A stretch of DNA of 64,000 nt from Sphingobacterium nematocida (GCF_900168125.1 NZ_FUZF01000003.1:310001-374000); one strand, 5' to 3'. Shown: positions 45,746-54,547, counted from the first letter of the stretch. The notes: generated by a model from the sequence alone, not told the origin. Numbers and translations: made by a program.

Positions 45746-46117
45746 ATGAAAAAGTACCTGGCTATATGGCTTACACTACTCTTTAGTCTACTATCGTTGA
45801 CTAAAGTTGTTTTTGCTTGTGAGCAAAGTAAGCCGACGACCACTACCCATTCTTGTTGTGACCACGAACAAAACGCTACTGAACATAGCTGCTGCCAGGC
45901 TGAAGACGGCCCAAAACACGAACAGAAAGATCATTGTGATGGCAAATGCAAGGGTGCCAGTTGTCAACAGAACAGTCCAAAATTCCAATTGTTCATGATC
46001 GTGGAAAAACCGTATGAATGTCACTTCTTTTTCGATGCAAAAGGTTCTTTTTACCACAAGGACAACCATGTATTACCAGGTTTTTCTTCCATTTGGCTTC
46101 CTCCTAAAATAGGTTAA
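45746..46117 (+). CDS. Small His/Cys-rich periplasmic protein, probable metal-binding
   Basis: A 123-residue protein starting with a signal peptide (MKKYLAIWLTLLFSLLSLTK...FAC). A linker dense in Cys and His follows: THSCCDHEQNATEHSCCQAE, then KDHCDGKCKGASCQQ. The C-terminal part lacks recognised domains. The start is set at 45746, where the signal peptide begins; an upstream in-frame start at 45698 adds sixteen residues. Location before a copper module (HMA-DUF3347 and multicopper oxidase) suggests metal handling. No family recognised. Confidence 0.68.
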   Translation: MKKYLAIWLTLLFSLLSLTKVVFACEQSKPTTTTHSCCDHEQNATEHSCCQAEDGPKHEQKDHCDGKCKGASCQQNSPKFQLFMIVEKPYECHFFFDAKGSFYHKDNHVLPGFSSIWLPPKIG

Positions 46118-46403
46118 TTTCTACCCTTCCTAGCCATAGGTGCGCTTTATCCTTACGGAATCGTACCAAAACAGGCGCTATTTCACTTTTTTTTTATTCG
46201 ATGGATGATGCCTATTGTTTATTCAATCTGCGCAATTTCTATCGTAAAACTAAAAACCATATGTGGTGTTTGTATATCTATACACCCCTATGAACATGAA
46301 GACTATAAAATAAAGTTACGATTGTGATAAAGAGTACAACGGTGATCAAAGACACCTTCATCACTTTTATAACTTCTATAACTATATAACAAATAATATA
46401 CAT
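46118..46403. other. 286-bp non-coding stretch before the copper module
   Basis: A/T-rich sequence with no convincing gene. A 39-codon frame (46213-46332) has no recognisable features. No exact TAnnTTTG promoter was found here. Confidence 0.5.
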
Positions 46404-47291
46404 ATGAACGCAAATTATTTTTGGATCAGTATCTCGAGCATAATACTATCCACAACCACTATATCAGCACAGGTCAAAAACACAAAAACAGAAACCTTCC
46501 ACATTAATGGCAATTGTGGTATGTGCAAAGCGACCATTGAGAAAGCTGGGAACAAGAAAAAGGAATCTGAAGTAACTTGGGATGCTACAACGCAAAGTGC
46601 AAATATTAGCTACGATGCGGAAAAGACATCTGCAGATGCTGTTTTAAAACGTATTGCTCTAGCAGGGTATGATAATGAAAAGTACCTAGCGCCGGATGAC
46701 ACCTATGCTAAATTACATGGCTGTTGCCAATACGATAGAACGTTGAAAGGTAAAGAAGTTGCTCCTGCGACCTCGCAACATACAGACCATAATTCGAAGC
46801 AACACGACAACCATACACAACACAGTACGAATAAACAAACAATGGCAGAAGCGAATAAGGAGAAAGGATTCGAAACCATCATAACACCTTATTTTGAACT
46901 CAAAAATGCCCTTGTAAATTCAGATCCAAAAGCTGCTGCGACGCAGGCAAAAAAGATCCTCTCAGGTATAGAAGCTTTAAAGATGGAATCTTTAACAGAT
47001 GAGGCACACCAAGTCTGGATGAGCAATATGAAAGAGATTACTACATCTGCTACCAAAATATCTACCAGTCAGGACATCGCAAGCCAACGTCAACATTTTG
47101 CAGCATTATCCTTAAAAGTTTATGCACTTGTAAAAGCTTCCCCGTTAGACAAGCCTATATATTACCAAAACTGTCCTATGTATAATGAGGGCAAAGGAGC
47201 CAATTGGTTGAGTTTAGAACAAAATATTAAAAACCCTTACTATGGCTCTAAAATGATGACTTGCGGTAGTGTACAAGAGAAAATTGACTAA
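46404..47291 (+). CDS. Periplasmic HMA-domain plus DUF3347 protein
   Basis: A 295-residue secreted protein (signal peptide near the start, ISAQ|VKN). The N-terminal heavy-metal-associated fold has the CxxC metal site Cys38/Cys41 (GNCGMCKATIEKAG), followed by a His-rich linker (SQHTDHNSKQHDNHTQHS). The C-terminal DUF3347 domain is about 155-290 (ITPYFELKNALVNSDPKAAA ... PIYYQNCPMYNEGKGANWLS, with a Cys/Met site). In Bacteroidota such proteins sit with CusA/CusB-type and multicopper oxidase systems and are assumed to bind Cu. The multicopper oxidase starts 1 bp after its stop. Confidence 0.87.
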   Translation: MNANYFWISISSIILSTTTISAQVKNTKTETFHINGNCGMCKATIEKAGNKKKESEVTWDATTQSANISYDAEKTSADAVLKRIALAGYDNEKYLAPDDTYAKLHGCCQYDRTLKGKEVAPATSQHTDHNSKQHDNHTQHSTNKQTMAEANKEKGFETIITPYFELKNALVNSDPKAAATQAKKILSGIEALKMESLTDEAHQVWMSNMKEITTSATKISTSQDIASQRQHFAALSLKVYALVKASPLDKPIYYQNCPMYNEGKGANWLSLEQNIKNPYYGSKMMTCGSVQEKID

Positions 47292-47292
47292 T

Positions 47293-49509
47293 ATGATACT
47301 ACGAAAGATCAAGATAACCCTGTCCATACTGCTCGCTTTAATCACTTTTGCACAGGCGCAGCAGACCGTGACCTATCATTTATACCTTCAAGATACCGTT
47401 GTAACATATGGAGGAGTTAAAAAAAGAGCGATTGCGGCAAATGGTCAAATCCCTATGCCGACATTGGTATTTACGGAAGGTGACACAGCCGAAATCATTG
47501 TGCATAATCAACTGAAGGAAAGTAGTTCGCTACACTGGCATGGGGTATGGCTTCCTAATCGAGAAGATGGAGTCCCTTTTCTCACCCAGATGCCGATAGC
47601 TCCTGGGACTACATACACCTATCGTTTTCCGGTAATCCAAAATGGAACATATTGGTATCATAGTCATTCAGGCTTACAGGAACAAATCGGAATGTACGGA
47701 TCCATCGTCTTCAATAAGCGGAAAGGAGATCCTACATTTCGAAAGGGTATCGACGATATCCCGACCATATCCGTAATGCTCAGCGAATGGACCAATACCA
47801 AACCAGAGACCGTACAGCGTATGCTCCATACGGCCAATGATTGGCCGGGCATCAAGAAAAATACCGTACAGAGCTATGCAGAAGCAATAAAAGAAGGTCA
47901 TTTTAAAACAAAAGTAACCAATGAATGGAAACGCATGGAGGCAATGGACGTAAGTGATGTCTACTATGAACAGTTCTTGATAAACGGACAGCCTACAAGC
48001 CAACTCAGTCAGTTCAAAGCGGGAGATCGTGTACGCTTGCGGATAGCTAACGGGGGAGCTTCCTCTTACTTTTGGCTGACCTATGCCGGCGGAAAAATAA
48101 CTGTAATTGCAAATGATGGCAACGATGTCGAGCCTGTCGAAGTAGACAGACTAATTATAGGGGTATCAGAGACATACGATATTATTGTCACTATTCCTGG
48201 AGAAAACACCTCTTACGAGCTCGTCGCTACTGCGGAAGACCGCTCGGGATCTGCATCGCTCTTCGTCGGAAATGGCATCCGGCAATTAAAAGCCCCATTA
48301 CCGCGACTACGCTATTTTGAGGGGATGAAGATGATGAACGATATGATGAAAATGAATGGCGACATGAATGACATGGGCATGCAGATGAGTTTACAAAAAA
48401 TGGACATGAATGCGGTCATGTATCCCGAAGTAGCCACATCTTCCCCCAACAACGCATCCGAGCATCAAGGACACGACATGCATAATAGTAGTGGTGATAT
48501 AGTAACCCTCAATTACGGCATGCTAAAAGCAACGGAGAAAACAACACTTGATGCGAATGCCCCCGTTAGAGAACTTAAGTTTGAGCTAACGGGAAATATG
48601 AACCGCTATGTCTGGAGCATGGACAATAAGATAATGTCGGAAACAGACAAAATTCCTGTCAAAAAAGGAGAAGTCCTCAGAATCACACTATACAACAATT
48701 CGATGATGCGGCACCCTATGCATCTCCATGGTTTCGACTTTAGGTTGATCAATGGCCAAGGAGATTATGCGCCCATGAAGAATGTCATGGATATCATGCC
48801 TATGGAAACCAACATTATTGAATTCGAGGCCAATCGTGAAGGAGATTGGTTTTTCCATTGCCATATCCTGTACCATATGATGGCAGGAATGAATCGCGTA
48901 TTTGAGGTGGGAAATTACAACAACCCCTTGCTTCCAAACAAAGAAAAGGCTTATAAGACACTACAAAAAGAAAGTAACATGATGCACTTCATGGCCCAAA
49001 ATGACTTTGCTACCAACGGAAATGATGGCGACGCCATGTTGCAGAATTCCCGTTGGAGTTTAGGAACAGAATGGCGCTTGGGGTATAATGATATGCATGG
49101 CTATGAAGTCGAAACCCACCTGGGAAGATATATTGGTAAAATGCAATGGCTTATGCCTTTCGTTGGCTTCGATTGGCGCTATCGCAGAATGGGCGAAGAT
49201 GAGCATGAGAAAAATATGTTTGGTCAGGTAAACAAGAAAGACAATAGAAGTGCTATCAGTTTAGGAGTAATGTATACCCTACCCCTATTAATCAATTTTC
49301 AGGCAGAGGTGTACCATGATGGTATAGCCAGACTCTCCTTAATGCGGGAAGACATTCCGCTTTCCAGAAGGCTACGAGGCGGGTTCATGGTCAACACCGA
49401 TAAGGAGTACATGGTAGATCTTAGGTATATACTCCATAAAAACCTTGGAATTCGCACGCATTATGATAGTGACATGGGATTTGGTGTAGGTCTCGCGGTC
49501 AACTACTAA
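47293..49509 (+). CDS. Multicopper oxidase with CopB-like C-terminal barrel domain
   Basis: CopA/CueO-like periplasmic or outer-membrane oxidase, 738 residues from the Met at 47293 (signal peptide MILRKIKITLSILLALITFA). Copper ligands are complete: HWH 81-83, HSH 123-125, HPMHLH 474-479, and HCHILYHMMAGM 522-533 (type 1 Cys523). A Met-rich insertion (KMMNDMMKMNGDMNDMGM) resembles Cu(I)-oxidase substrate loops. From about residue 560 to the end is a region with beta-strands and a final VGLAVNY, resembling the outer-membrane protein CopB rather than a normal oxidase C-terminus. The expected role is Cu(I) oxidation and detoxification. Confidence 0.9.
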   Translation: MILRKIKITLSILLALITFAQAQQTVTYHLYLQDTVVTYGGVKKRAIAANGQIPMPTLVFTEGDTAEIIVHNQLKESSSLHWHGVWLPNREDGVPFLTQMPIAPGTTYTYRFPVIQNGTYWYHSHSGLQEQIGMYGSIVFNKRKGDPTFRKGIDDIPTISVMLSEWTNTKPETVQRMLHTANDWPGIKKNTVQSYAEAIKEGHFKTKVTNEWKRMEAMDVSDVYYEQFLINGQPTSQLSQFKAGDRVRLRIANGGASSYFWLTYAGGKITVIANDGNDVEPVEVDRLIIGVSETYDIIVTIPGENTSYELVATAEDRSGSASLFVGNGIRQLKAPLPRLRYFEGMKMMNDMMKMNGDMNDMGMQMSLQKMDMNAVMYPEVATSSPNNASEHQGHDMHNSSGDIVTLNYGMLKATEKTTLDANAPVRELKFELTGNMNRYVWSMDNKIMSETDKIPVKKGEVLRITLYNNSMMRHPMHLHGFDFRLINGQGDYAPMKNVMDIMPMETNIIEFEANREGDWFFHCHILYHMMAGMNRVFEVGNYNNPLLPNKEKAYKTLQKESNMMHFMAQNDFATNGNDGDAMLQNSRWSLGTEWRLGYNDMHGYEVETHLGRYIGKMQWLMPFVGFDWRYRRMGEDEHEKNMFGQVNKKDNRSAISLGVMYTLPLLINFQAEVYHDGIARLSLMREDIPLSRRLRGGFMVNTDKEYMVDLRYILHKNLGIRTHYDSDMGFGVGLAVNY

Positions 49510-49523
49510 AAACAACAACGATG

Positions 49524-49568
49524 AAACAAATTCGCTATTCGGTTAACGGGTAGCGAATTTGTTTTTTA
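49524..49568 (+). terminator. Terminator after the multicopper oxidase
   Basis: Fourteen-bp perfect stem AAACAAATTCGCTA / TAGCGAATTTGTTT with a 13-nt loop and a T-run. Confidence 0.82.
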
Positions 49569-49605
49569 TGATTCGCTATACGGACAACTAAAAACCTATT
49601 TTCAC

Positions 49606-49613
49606 TATTTTTG
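49606..49613 (+). promoter_or_regulatory. -7-like element ahead of the AHSA1 gene at 49663
   Basis: TATTTTTG, an exact TAnnTTTG, 50 nt before the start codon. No TTG at the -33 position was found, so confidence is limited. Confidence 0.4.
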
Positions 49614-49662
49614 TTTTTAGTATAACAAGGCTTTCTAATCAAGTCGACTAAAACAACAACAG

Positions 49663-50121
49663 ATGAACAAGACGTTATCAGCAAAAGCTTCAATTCAGAT
49701 TCAGAAGCCCATAGAACAAGTTTTTGATGCTATCATTTCTCCAGAAAAGATGAATCACTATTTTATCGAACACGGCACCGGGCAGCTAGAAACCGGTAAA
49801 ACCGTTCAATGGAAATTTCCGGAATTTGAAGATAAATTTCCGGTAACAGGCCAACAAATCAATCAAAATGAATATATTTCTTTTGACTGGAGCGGTGGTG
49901 CCGAAGGCATGTTAGTAGAAATATTCTTAGAATCGCAAGCAGACGGTAGCACGGTCGTTCGTATCAAAGAAAGCCAGATGACGGCAGATGAAAGCGGTAT
50001 CCAGCAAGCGATCGGTCAGACCGAGGGATGGGCCAATTTTTTAGCCTGTCTAAAAGCCTACTTGGAATACGGCATAAATCTTCGTACAGGCGCTTTTGAT
50101 TTTATGAAGAATATCAAGTAA
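49663..50121 (+). CDS. AHSA1/SRPBCC-family protein
   Basis: A 152-residue cytoplasmic helix-grip (START-like) protein: KASIQIQKPIEQVFDAIISPEK at the N-terminus, EYISFDWSGG and the GWANFLACLKAYLEYG C-terminal helix. These proteins bind small hydrophobic ligands or act as co-chaperone-like modules; the specific role is unknown. It heads a same-strand set of DUF1801, VOC and SRPBCC genes through 53.5 kb. Confidence 0.84.
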   Translation: MNKTLSAKASIQIQKPIEQVFDAIISPEKMNHYFIEHGTGQLETGKTVQWKFPEFEDKFPVTGQQINQNEYISFDWSGGAEGMLVEIFLESQADGSTVVRIKESQMTADESGIQQAIGQTEGWANFLACLKAYLEYGINLRTGAFDFMKNIK

Positions 50122-50154
50122 GCAAGCCATCCCGATTACTTAAACACAAATACG

Positions 50155-51087
50155 ATGCAGACATCTTTCTCTTCCATAGATGAGTACATTCACATCTTTG
50201 ATAAAAACACTCAACAAACACTTGAAGAACTCCGTGAGATTATTCGCGATGCAGCACCAAATGATGCCAAAGAGACAATCAACTACGCCATGCCTACCTA
50301 TCGTTGGCATGGTAATCTTATACATTTTGCGAAGTTTAAAAACCATATAGGAATATATCCTGGTCCAGCAGCAATAGAGGCTTTGGCAGACAAATTAACT
50401 TCATTTAAAACGACCAAAGGCGCTATCCAGATACCATTGGACCAAAAACTACCTCGAGAATTAATCACCGATATCGTCCATTTCAATACAGATCTACTTA
50501 AATACAAGCAGGGGCCTACCTGGGATGCTCATCGTGACAAGTGGATAGACTGTGAAGAATTTATGAATCAGCTTATCCTACAAACCGAGCTAAAAAAAGA
50601 ATTCAAATGGGGAACCGACATCTACACCCTCAACGGTAAAAATGTAATAGGTTGGGCTGGCTTTAAAAATTTCTTCTCGCTTTGGTTTTATAACGGTGTT
50701 TTTTTAGAAGACCGAGACAAAGTACTGGTAACTGCATCCGAAGGGAAGACGAAGGCCTTGCGACAGTGGCGCTTCAAAAGTGTTCAGGAAATGGATTCGC
50801 AAAAAATACGCAGCTACATTGATGAAAGTATACAGACCATAAAAGACGGTAAAGAGATAAAAATTGAACGAACACCAGTTCAACCGCCGGACGGATTTTT
50901 TAAAGAAGCATTAGAACAGAATAGTAGTTTAAAGCAAGCTTTCGATAATTTGACTCCGGGAAAACAGAAAGAATATATAGCTTACATCAACGAAGCAAAA
51001 CAGGACAAAACAAAACACACTCGAATGGAAAAAATAACGCCTCTGATTTTGGATGGCAAAGGACTACACGACAAATACAAACGTTAA
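50155..51087 (+). CDS. DUF1801-DUF1801-OmdA fusion protein
   Basis: A 310-residue three-module protein. An N-terminal DUF1801 (about 1-115) contains PNDAKETINYAMPTYRWHGN and HIGIYPGPAAIE. A second YdhG-like DUF1801 module (about 125-235) has FKWGTDIYTLNGKNVIGWAG and FFSLWFYNGVFL. The C-terminal YdeI/OmdA domain (about 245-310) has FDNLTPGKQKEYIAYINEAK and TRMEKITPLILDGK. Each module occurs singly elsewhere, but none has a defined activity. Cytoplasmic; no signal peptide. Confidence 0.82.
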   Translation: MQTSFSSIDEYIHIFDKNTQQTLEELREIIRDAAPNDAKETINYAMPTYRWHGNLIHFAKFKNHIGIYPGPAAIEALADKLTSFKTTKGAIQIPLDQKLPRELITDIVHFNTDLLKYKQGPTWDAHRDKWIDCEEFMNQLILQTELKKEFKWGTDIYTLNGKNVIGWAGFKNFFSLWFYNGVFLEDRDKVLVTASEGKTKALRQWRFKSVQEMDSQKIRSYIDESIQTIKDGKEIKIERTPVQPPDGFFKEALEQNSSLKQAFDNLTPGKQKEYIAYINEAKQDKTKHTRMEKITPLILDGKGLHDKYKR

Positions 51088-51236
51088 TATAATTCTTGTC
51101 TTGTGTCAAGTATAGTCTCATATCCATATCCTATATTTAATAGCGGATTGATAAGGTATTGATTCATCAAACAAGAAGGCACGATGCTATTGCCCAACGG
51201 TGTCAATCTATTTCAACAATCACACAATATGACCAT

Positions 51237-51629
51237 ATGAGTAAAAACAAACCCAAACATGGACAATTTTATTGGACAGACCTCACTGTAGATAAGCCTA
51301 CTGAATTAAAGGAATTTTATAAAACATTATTTGGATGGCAAGAAATCGGAGTAGCGATGGAAGATGGCGAAGAATCGTATGAAGACTATGCAATGGCAGT
51401 TGATACAGAAACTCCCGGAGGTGGAATATGTACACACCGGGGAGTCAATTCAGGTATTCCACCACAATGGATTCCCTATTTTTTTGTCAATGATGTAAAA
51501 GAAAGTCTTTCCACTTGCCTACAACTCGGAGGCATACTACTAAAAGATAGTAAAAAGAAAGACGGCAGCTTCAACTATGTGATTGTCAAAGATCCACAGG
51601 GAACCGTCTTTGGAATGGGAAACATGTAG
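51237..51629 (+). CDS. VOC-family (glyoxalase-like) protein
   Basis: A 130-residue single-domain vicinal-oxygen-chelate protein (HGQFYWTDLTVDKPTELKEF ... DPQGTVFGMGNM). The start is set at 51237 (MSKNKPKHGQFYW), where homologous VOC proteins begin; the frame open from 51159 adds 26 residues that are not VOC-like. No metal site can be assigned. It is followed 11 bp later by an SRPBCC gene. Confidence 0.82.
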   Translation: MSKNKPKHGQFYWTDLTVDKPTELKEFYKTLFGWQEIGVAMEDGEESYEDYAMAVDTETPGGGICTHRGVNSGIPPQWIPYFFVNDVKESLSTCLQLGGILLKDSKKKDGSFNYVIVKDPQGTVFGMGNM

Positions 51630-51640
51630 ATATAAGGATT

Positions 51641-52105
51641 ATGAAAAATTTAAAAACGCTATACTATACAAGTACAATACAGGCCCCTCCACAAAAGGTG
51701 CACCAAATAATGTTAGCACCGGAAAGCTATAGAGACTGGACTTCTTTCTTTAGTCCAGACTCTGACTTTAGGGGCGACTGGTCCGAAGGTTCAAAAGGAT
51801 ATTTTACAGCAAAAGATGAAACCGGGCATGAAGTAGGTTTAATAGCACGTATTGACAAGAATATACCTGGAGAGCTCGTGACCATAAGACATATCGGCAT
51901 CTTAGGAAAAGATGGAGAATTATATGAAGGCGAACAGGTAGATGGATGGAAAAACGCGTATGAAATCTATAGATTCCGTGAGATCGAGGGAGGGAACACC
52001 TATCTTCTTTGTTCCGTAGAAGTTGATAGCGAAGAGTACGAGAAGATGTTTGAAGATATTTGGCCCAAATCTTTGGCTCGATTAAAAGAACTCTGCGAAA
52101 AATAA
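51641..52105 (+). CDS. SRPBCC/AHSA1-like protein
   Basis: A 154-residue helix-grip protein (YYTSTIQAPPQKVHQIMLAP ... FEDIWPKSLARLKELCEK) in the AHSA1 branch. It lies 11 bp after the VOC gene and 7 bp before the DUF1801 gene, so co-transcription is very likely. Ligand unknown. Confidence 0.82.
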   Translation: MKNLKTLYYTSTIQAPPQKVHQIMLAPESYRDWTSFFSPDSDFRGDWSEGSKGYFTAKDETGHEVGLIARIDKNIPGELVTIRHIGILGKDGELYEGEQVDGWKNAYEIYRFREIEGGNTYLLCSVEVDSEEYEKMFEDIWPKSLARLKELCEK

Positions 52106-52112
52106 ATTTAAA

Positions 52113-52538
52113 ATGGCTAAAAATAAAACAGAATATACAGACGAAGACGTCATTGCCTATATTGAAAAGGTTGAAAACGTTCAAAAAAAAGCCGATAGTT
52201 ATCGACTTATAGAACTTATGGAGGAAGCCACAGGTCAACCAGCAAAAATGTATGGCCCTTCGATAATTGGATTTGGCAACTATCATTACAAGTATGCGAG
52301 TGGTCACGAAGGCGAGGCTCCTCTCCTGGGCTTTTCCCCACGCAAAGCAGCCATTTCACTTTATGTTTTCACGGGGGCAGATGAACATACCTATCTTCTA
52401 GAAGGATTGGGAAAATTCACGATGGGCAAGGCTTGTATCTACATTAAAAAACTAGACGATATAGACGAGGAAAAACTAATCAGAATGATGACAGCCTCTA
52501 TAAATTTTATATCGGAAAAATACAATAGGCTCTCATAA
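52113..52538 (+). CDS. DUF1801-domain protein
   Basis: A 141-residue single DUF1801 module: AKMYGPSIIGFGNYHYKYAS, ISLYVFTG, and LGKFTMGKACIYIKKLDDID are the characteristic blocks. A cytoplasmic protein of unknown activity, common in Bacteroidota small-protein clusters such as this. Confidence 0.85.
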   Translation: MAKNKTEYTDEDVIAYIEKVENVQKKADSYRLIELMEEATGQPAKMYGPSIIGFGNYHYKYASGHEGEAPLLGFSPRKAAISLYVFTGADEHTYLLEGLGKFTMGKACIYIKKLDDIDEEKLIRMMTASINFISEKYNRLS

Positions 52539-52559
52539 ATAAGAAATACGCATATTTAG

Positions 52560-52614
52560 CGAAGCACAGGAACCCATGAGTATTCTATCCCGACTAGTCG
52601 GGACAAATTAATGA
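52560..52614. repeat. Palindromic dispersed repeat, copy 2 (upstream of the DUF6265-YCII gene)
   Basis: gcgaagcacaggaacccatg followed by the perfect 16-bp palindrome TCCCGACTAGTCGGGA at 52588-52603, then acaaattaatg. Compare 39519-39575. Confidence 0.6.
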
Positions 52615-52637
52615 CAGATAAAAAAAGTTATACACAT

Positions 52638-53489
52638 ATGAAAACCATATTATTCTACCTTTTTTTAATCGGCATGCCCTCAATCGTATCGGCACAAATA
52701 AACTGGCTTAAGGTACTCCCGGGAACTTGGAAAGTAGAACAAAAAGAAAATTTCGAACATTGGGATATACTTACTGACAGCTCCTTAAAGGGATTTTCTT
52801 ATTCGAACCGAGGTAATACATTAGATATCGCCGAGTATTTAGCACTAAATAAACAAAACGAACGATGGCTGTATGAAGCAAGTGTTATCGGCCATAACAA
52901 TGGTCGTACAATAAAGTTTGATGGGGAGACAAAAGACAGCACATTGTCCGTTACGAATCCAACACATGACTTTCCGAAACTTATTTCCTATAAATACATC
53001 AATGAAAATAAGATTCTGGTAAGTATTTCGGATGCCGGGACTAAATCGACATCGTACTTCTTGGAACGACAGACGTCACAAAGTGATGGTAAAAACACAC
53101 AGTTTGACGAGGCTCTTGCTAAATCATTGGGAGCCGATTCATACGGAATAAAATCCTATTTCCTCGTCATCTTAAACACAGGTAAAAATTCATCAACAAA
53201 TACCGAAGAACGAAAAAACAGCTTTTCGCAACATCTAAAAAATATCCAGAAATTAGTTGAAGAACAAAAACTCGTAGTCGCAGGTCCTATTGCAAAAAAT
53301 GACAAAAACTATAGGGGTATTTTCATCTTCCATAACCTCACAAGCGAAGAAGAGCTTAGGAATATTTTACAATCCGATCTGGCCATCAAAAACAACTATC
53401 TGGATTATACAATTTACACTTGGTATGGATCGGCAGCGCTACCAATATATCTCGAAACCGCCCTTAAGATATCAAAAGAAAAGCCATAG
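52638..53489 (+). CDS. Secreted DUF6265-YCII two-domain protein
   Basis: A 283-residue protein with a signal peptide (MKTILFYLFLIGMPSIVSAQ). The first domain (about 22-140) is DUF6265-like (NWLKVLPGTWKVEQKENFEH ... YSNRGNT ... TNPTHDFPKLISYKYINEN). The second (about 170-270) resembles the YCII domain (KSYFLVILNTGKN ... LVEEQKLVVAGPIAKNDKNYRGIFIF). YCII is usually cytoplasmic; an exported YCII is unusual. The start at 52638 is chosen for the signal peptide; the frame is open to 52611. Confidence 0.78.
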   Translation: MKTILFYLFLIGMPSIVSAQINWLKVLPGTWKVEQKENFEHWDILTDSSLKGFSYSNRGNTLDIAEYLALNKQNERWLYEASVIGHNNGRTIKFDGETKDSTLSVTNPTHDFPKLISYKYINENKILVSISDAGTKSTSYFLERQTSQSDGKNTQFDEALAKSLGADSYGIKSYFLVILNTGKNSSTNTEERKNSFSQHLKNIQKLVEEQKLVVAGPIAKNDKNYRGIFIFHNLTSEEELRNILQSDLAIKNNYLDYTIYTWYGSAALPIYLETALKISKEKP

Positions 53490-53513
53490 AATACCGACGA
53501 ATCTGACCTGGCC

Positions 53514-53557
53514 AAATAAAAAAGGGGCTTTCAAAAATGAACGCCCCTTTTTTATTT
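53514..53557. terminator. Bidirectional terminator between the DUF6265 and TPR genes
   Basis: Fifteen-bp perfect arms (53514-53528 and 53543-53557) with a 14-nt loop, GGGGC/GCCCC core flanked by A- and T-runs, between convergent genes. Confidence 0.85.
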
Positions 53558-53563
53558 TCTGAT

Positions 53564-54235
53564 CTACTTCAGATTATCACGGTATACCTTTGCCTTTTTA
53601 AGTTCAGTCTGTATATCTTTACGAGCCGAATCATAAGAAAGCACTTTTTCATAATCAGTCACCGCCTTATTGTATGCTTCTGTAGCTGCGACTTTGTTAT
53701 AATTATCCGTACCAGCTGTTCCTTTTAAAATCCCCAAATCACGGTAAGCTACCGCCCTATTTTGATACAACTTAGCATCATTTGCATTCACAGCAATAGC
53801 CTTTGTATAATCTCCGACTGCGGATTGAAGCAACTGCTCTTTTTGTGTATTTGAAAGCTTACTCTCTTTAGCAACTGCCAATGTATTATTAGCTTTGGCT
53901 TTATAATAATAAGCATTTGCATTCTTCGCATCCAATGCAACAACCTTACCAAATGAAGTTACAGCCTTTTGGAAATCACCCGATTGAAATTGAGAGTACC
54001 CTAATAGATAAAGGACATCTGGATCTTTGGACTCTGTAGGCATTGCTTTTTCTAAATGAGAAACTGCAGATTTGAAATCACCTTCAAGCAGTGCTTTCTG
54101 TCCCAATCTCACATTTGGGTTGCTATGTTCTTGTTGTTGCTGCGCTTGAGCCGTTAATGTCATCAAGGCTAAGGCTAATGCCGACATCCCCAACTTTAAT
54201 GATCTCAATTGATTATTTGCAATTTTAATATTCAT
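53564..54235 (-). CDS. Secreted tetratricopeptide-repeat protein
   Basis: A 223-residue TPR protein. A signal peptide (ALALALMTLTAQAQ) precedes about four TPR units (for example DPDVLYLLGYSQFQSGDFQKAVTSFGKVVALD and ANAYYYKAKANNTLAV), shortened here to their visible start. It is probably a periplasmic or outer-membrane scaffold that mediates protein contacts. No partner is evident. It is convergent with the DUF6265-YCII gene and divergent from lon. Confidence 0.8.
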   Translation of the reverse strand: MNIKIANNQLRSLKLGMSALALALMTLTAQAQQQQEHSNPNVRLGQKALLEGDFKSAVSHLEKAMPTESKDPDVLYLLGYSQFQSGDFQKAVTSFGKVVALDAKNANAYYYKAKANNTLAVAKESKLSNTQKEQLLQSAVGDYTKAIAVNANDAKLYQNRAVAYRDLGILKGTAGTDNYNKVAATEAYNKAVTDYEKVLSYDSARKDIQTELKKAKVYRDNLK

Positions 54236-54547
54236 ATCCTTGATTTAAATGTTTCTACTATACGTGTTAGAGTAAAAATGCCACAATAAGTTTAAGCCAT
54301 CAACAAATACTTATAAACATTTCCACAATAATACATTTTCTTTTATTTTTACATTAACCTACTTTATCAAAATGCTGTCATAAATCCAAAACTTTATGAC
54401 TATTTAGCAGGTTTCATAAGGAGTACAGCATAAATAATACCACTTTTTACAATTGGCATTCAGCTTGCATTATAAACATTCATAATCCATAACGGAAAAA
54501 GTACACCTAAAGTCTGACATGTTGTCGGATTTTAAACAAAACAATAT
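54236..54547. other. 312-bp divergent regulatory region (TPR gene / lon)
   Basis: No gene seen. It contains two copies of ttattgtgg on the minus strand and, close to lon, the imperfect inverted repeat TCTGACA-TGT-TGTCGGA at 54513-54529. No exact TTG-N19-TAnnTTTG promoter was found. Confidence 0.45.
54513..54529. promoter_or_regulatory. Candidate operator upstream of lon
   Basis: Inverted repeat TCTGACA / TGTCGGA around a TGT centre, one mismatch, 19 nt before the lon start. It could be a binding site for a stress regulator; the protein is not known. Confidence 0.35.

Noticed and set aside
46213..46332. 39-codon frame between the His/Cys-rich gene and the HMA-DUF3347 gene
   Set aside because: No recognisable features, no promoter and low complexity; not supported as a gene.
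51804..52307. 167-codon frame on the minus strand across two genes
   Set aside because: Antisense to the SRPBCC and DUF1801 genes, which have clear family motifs.
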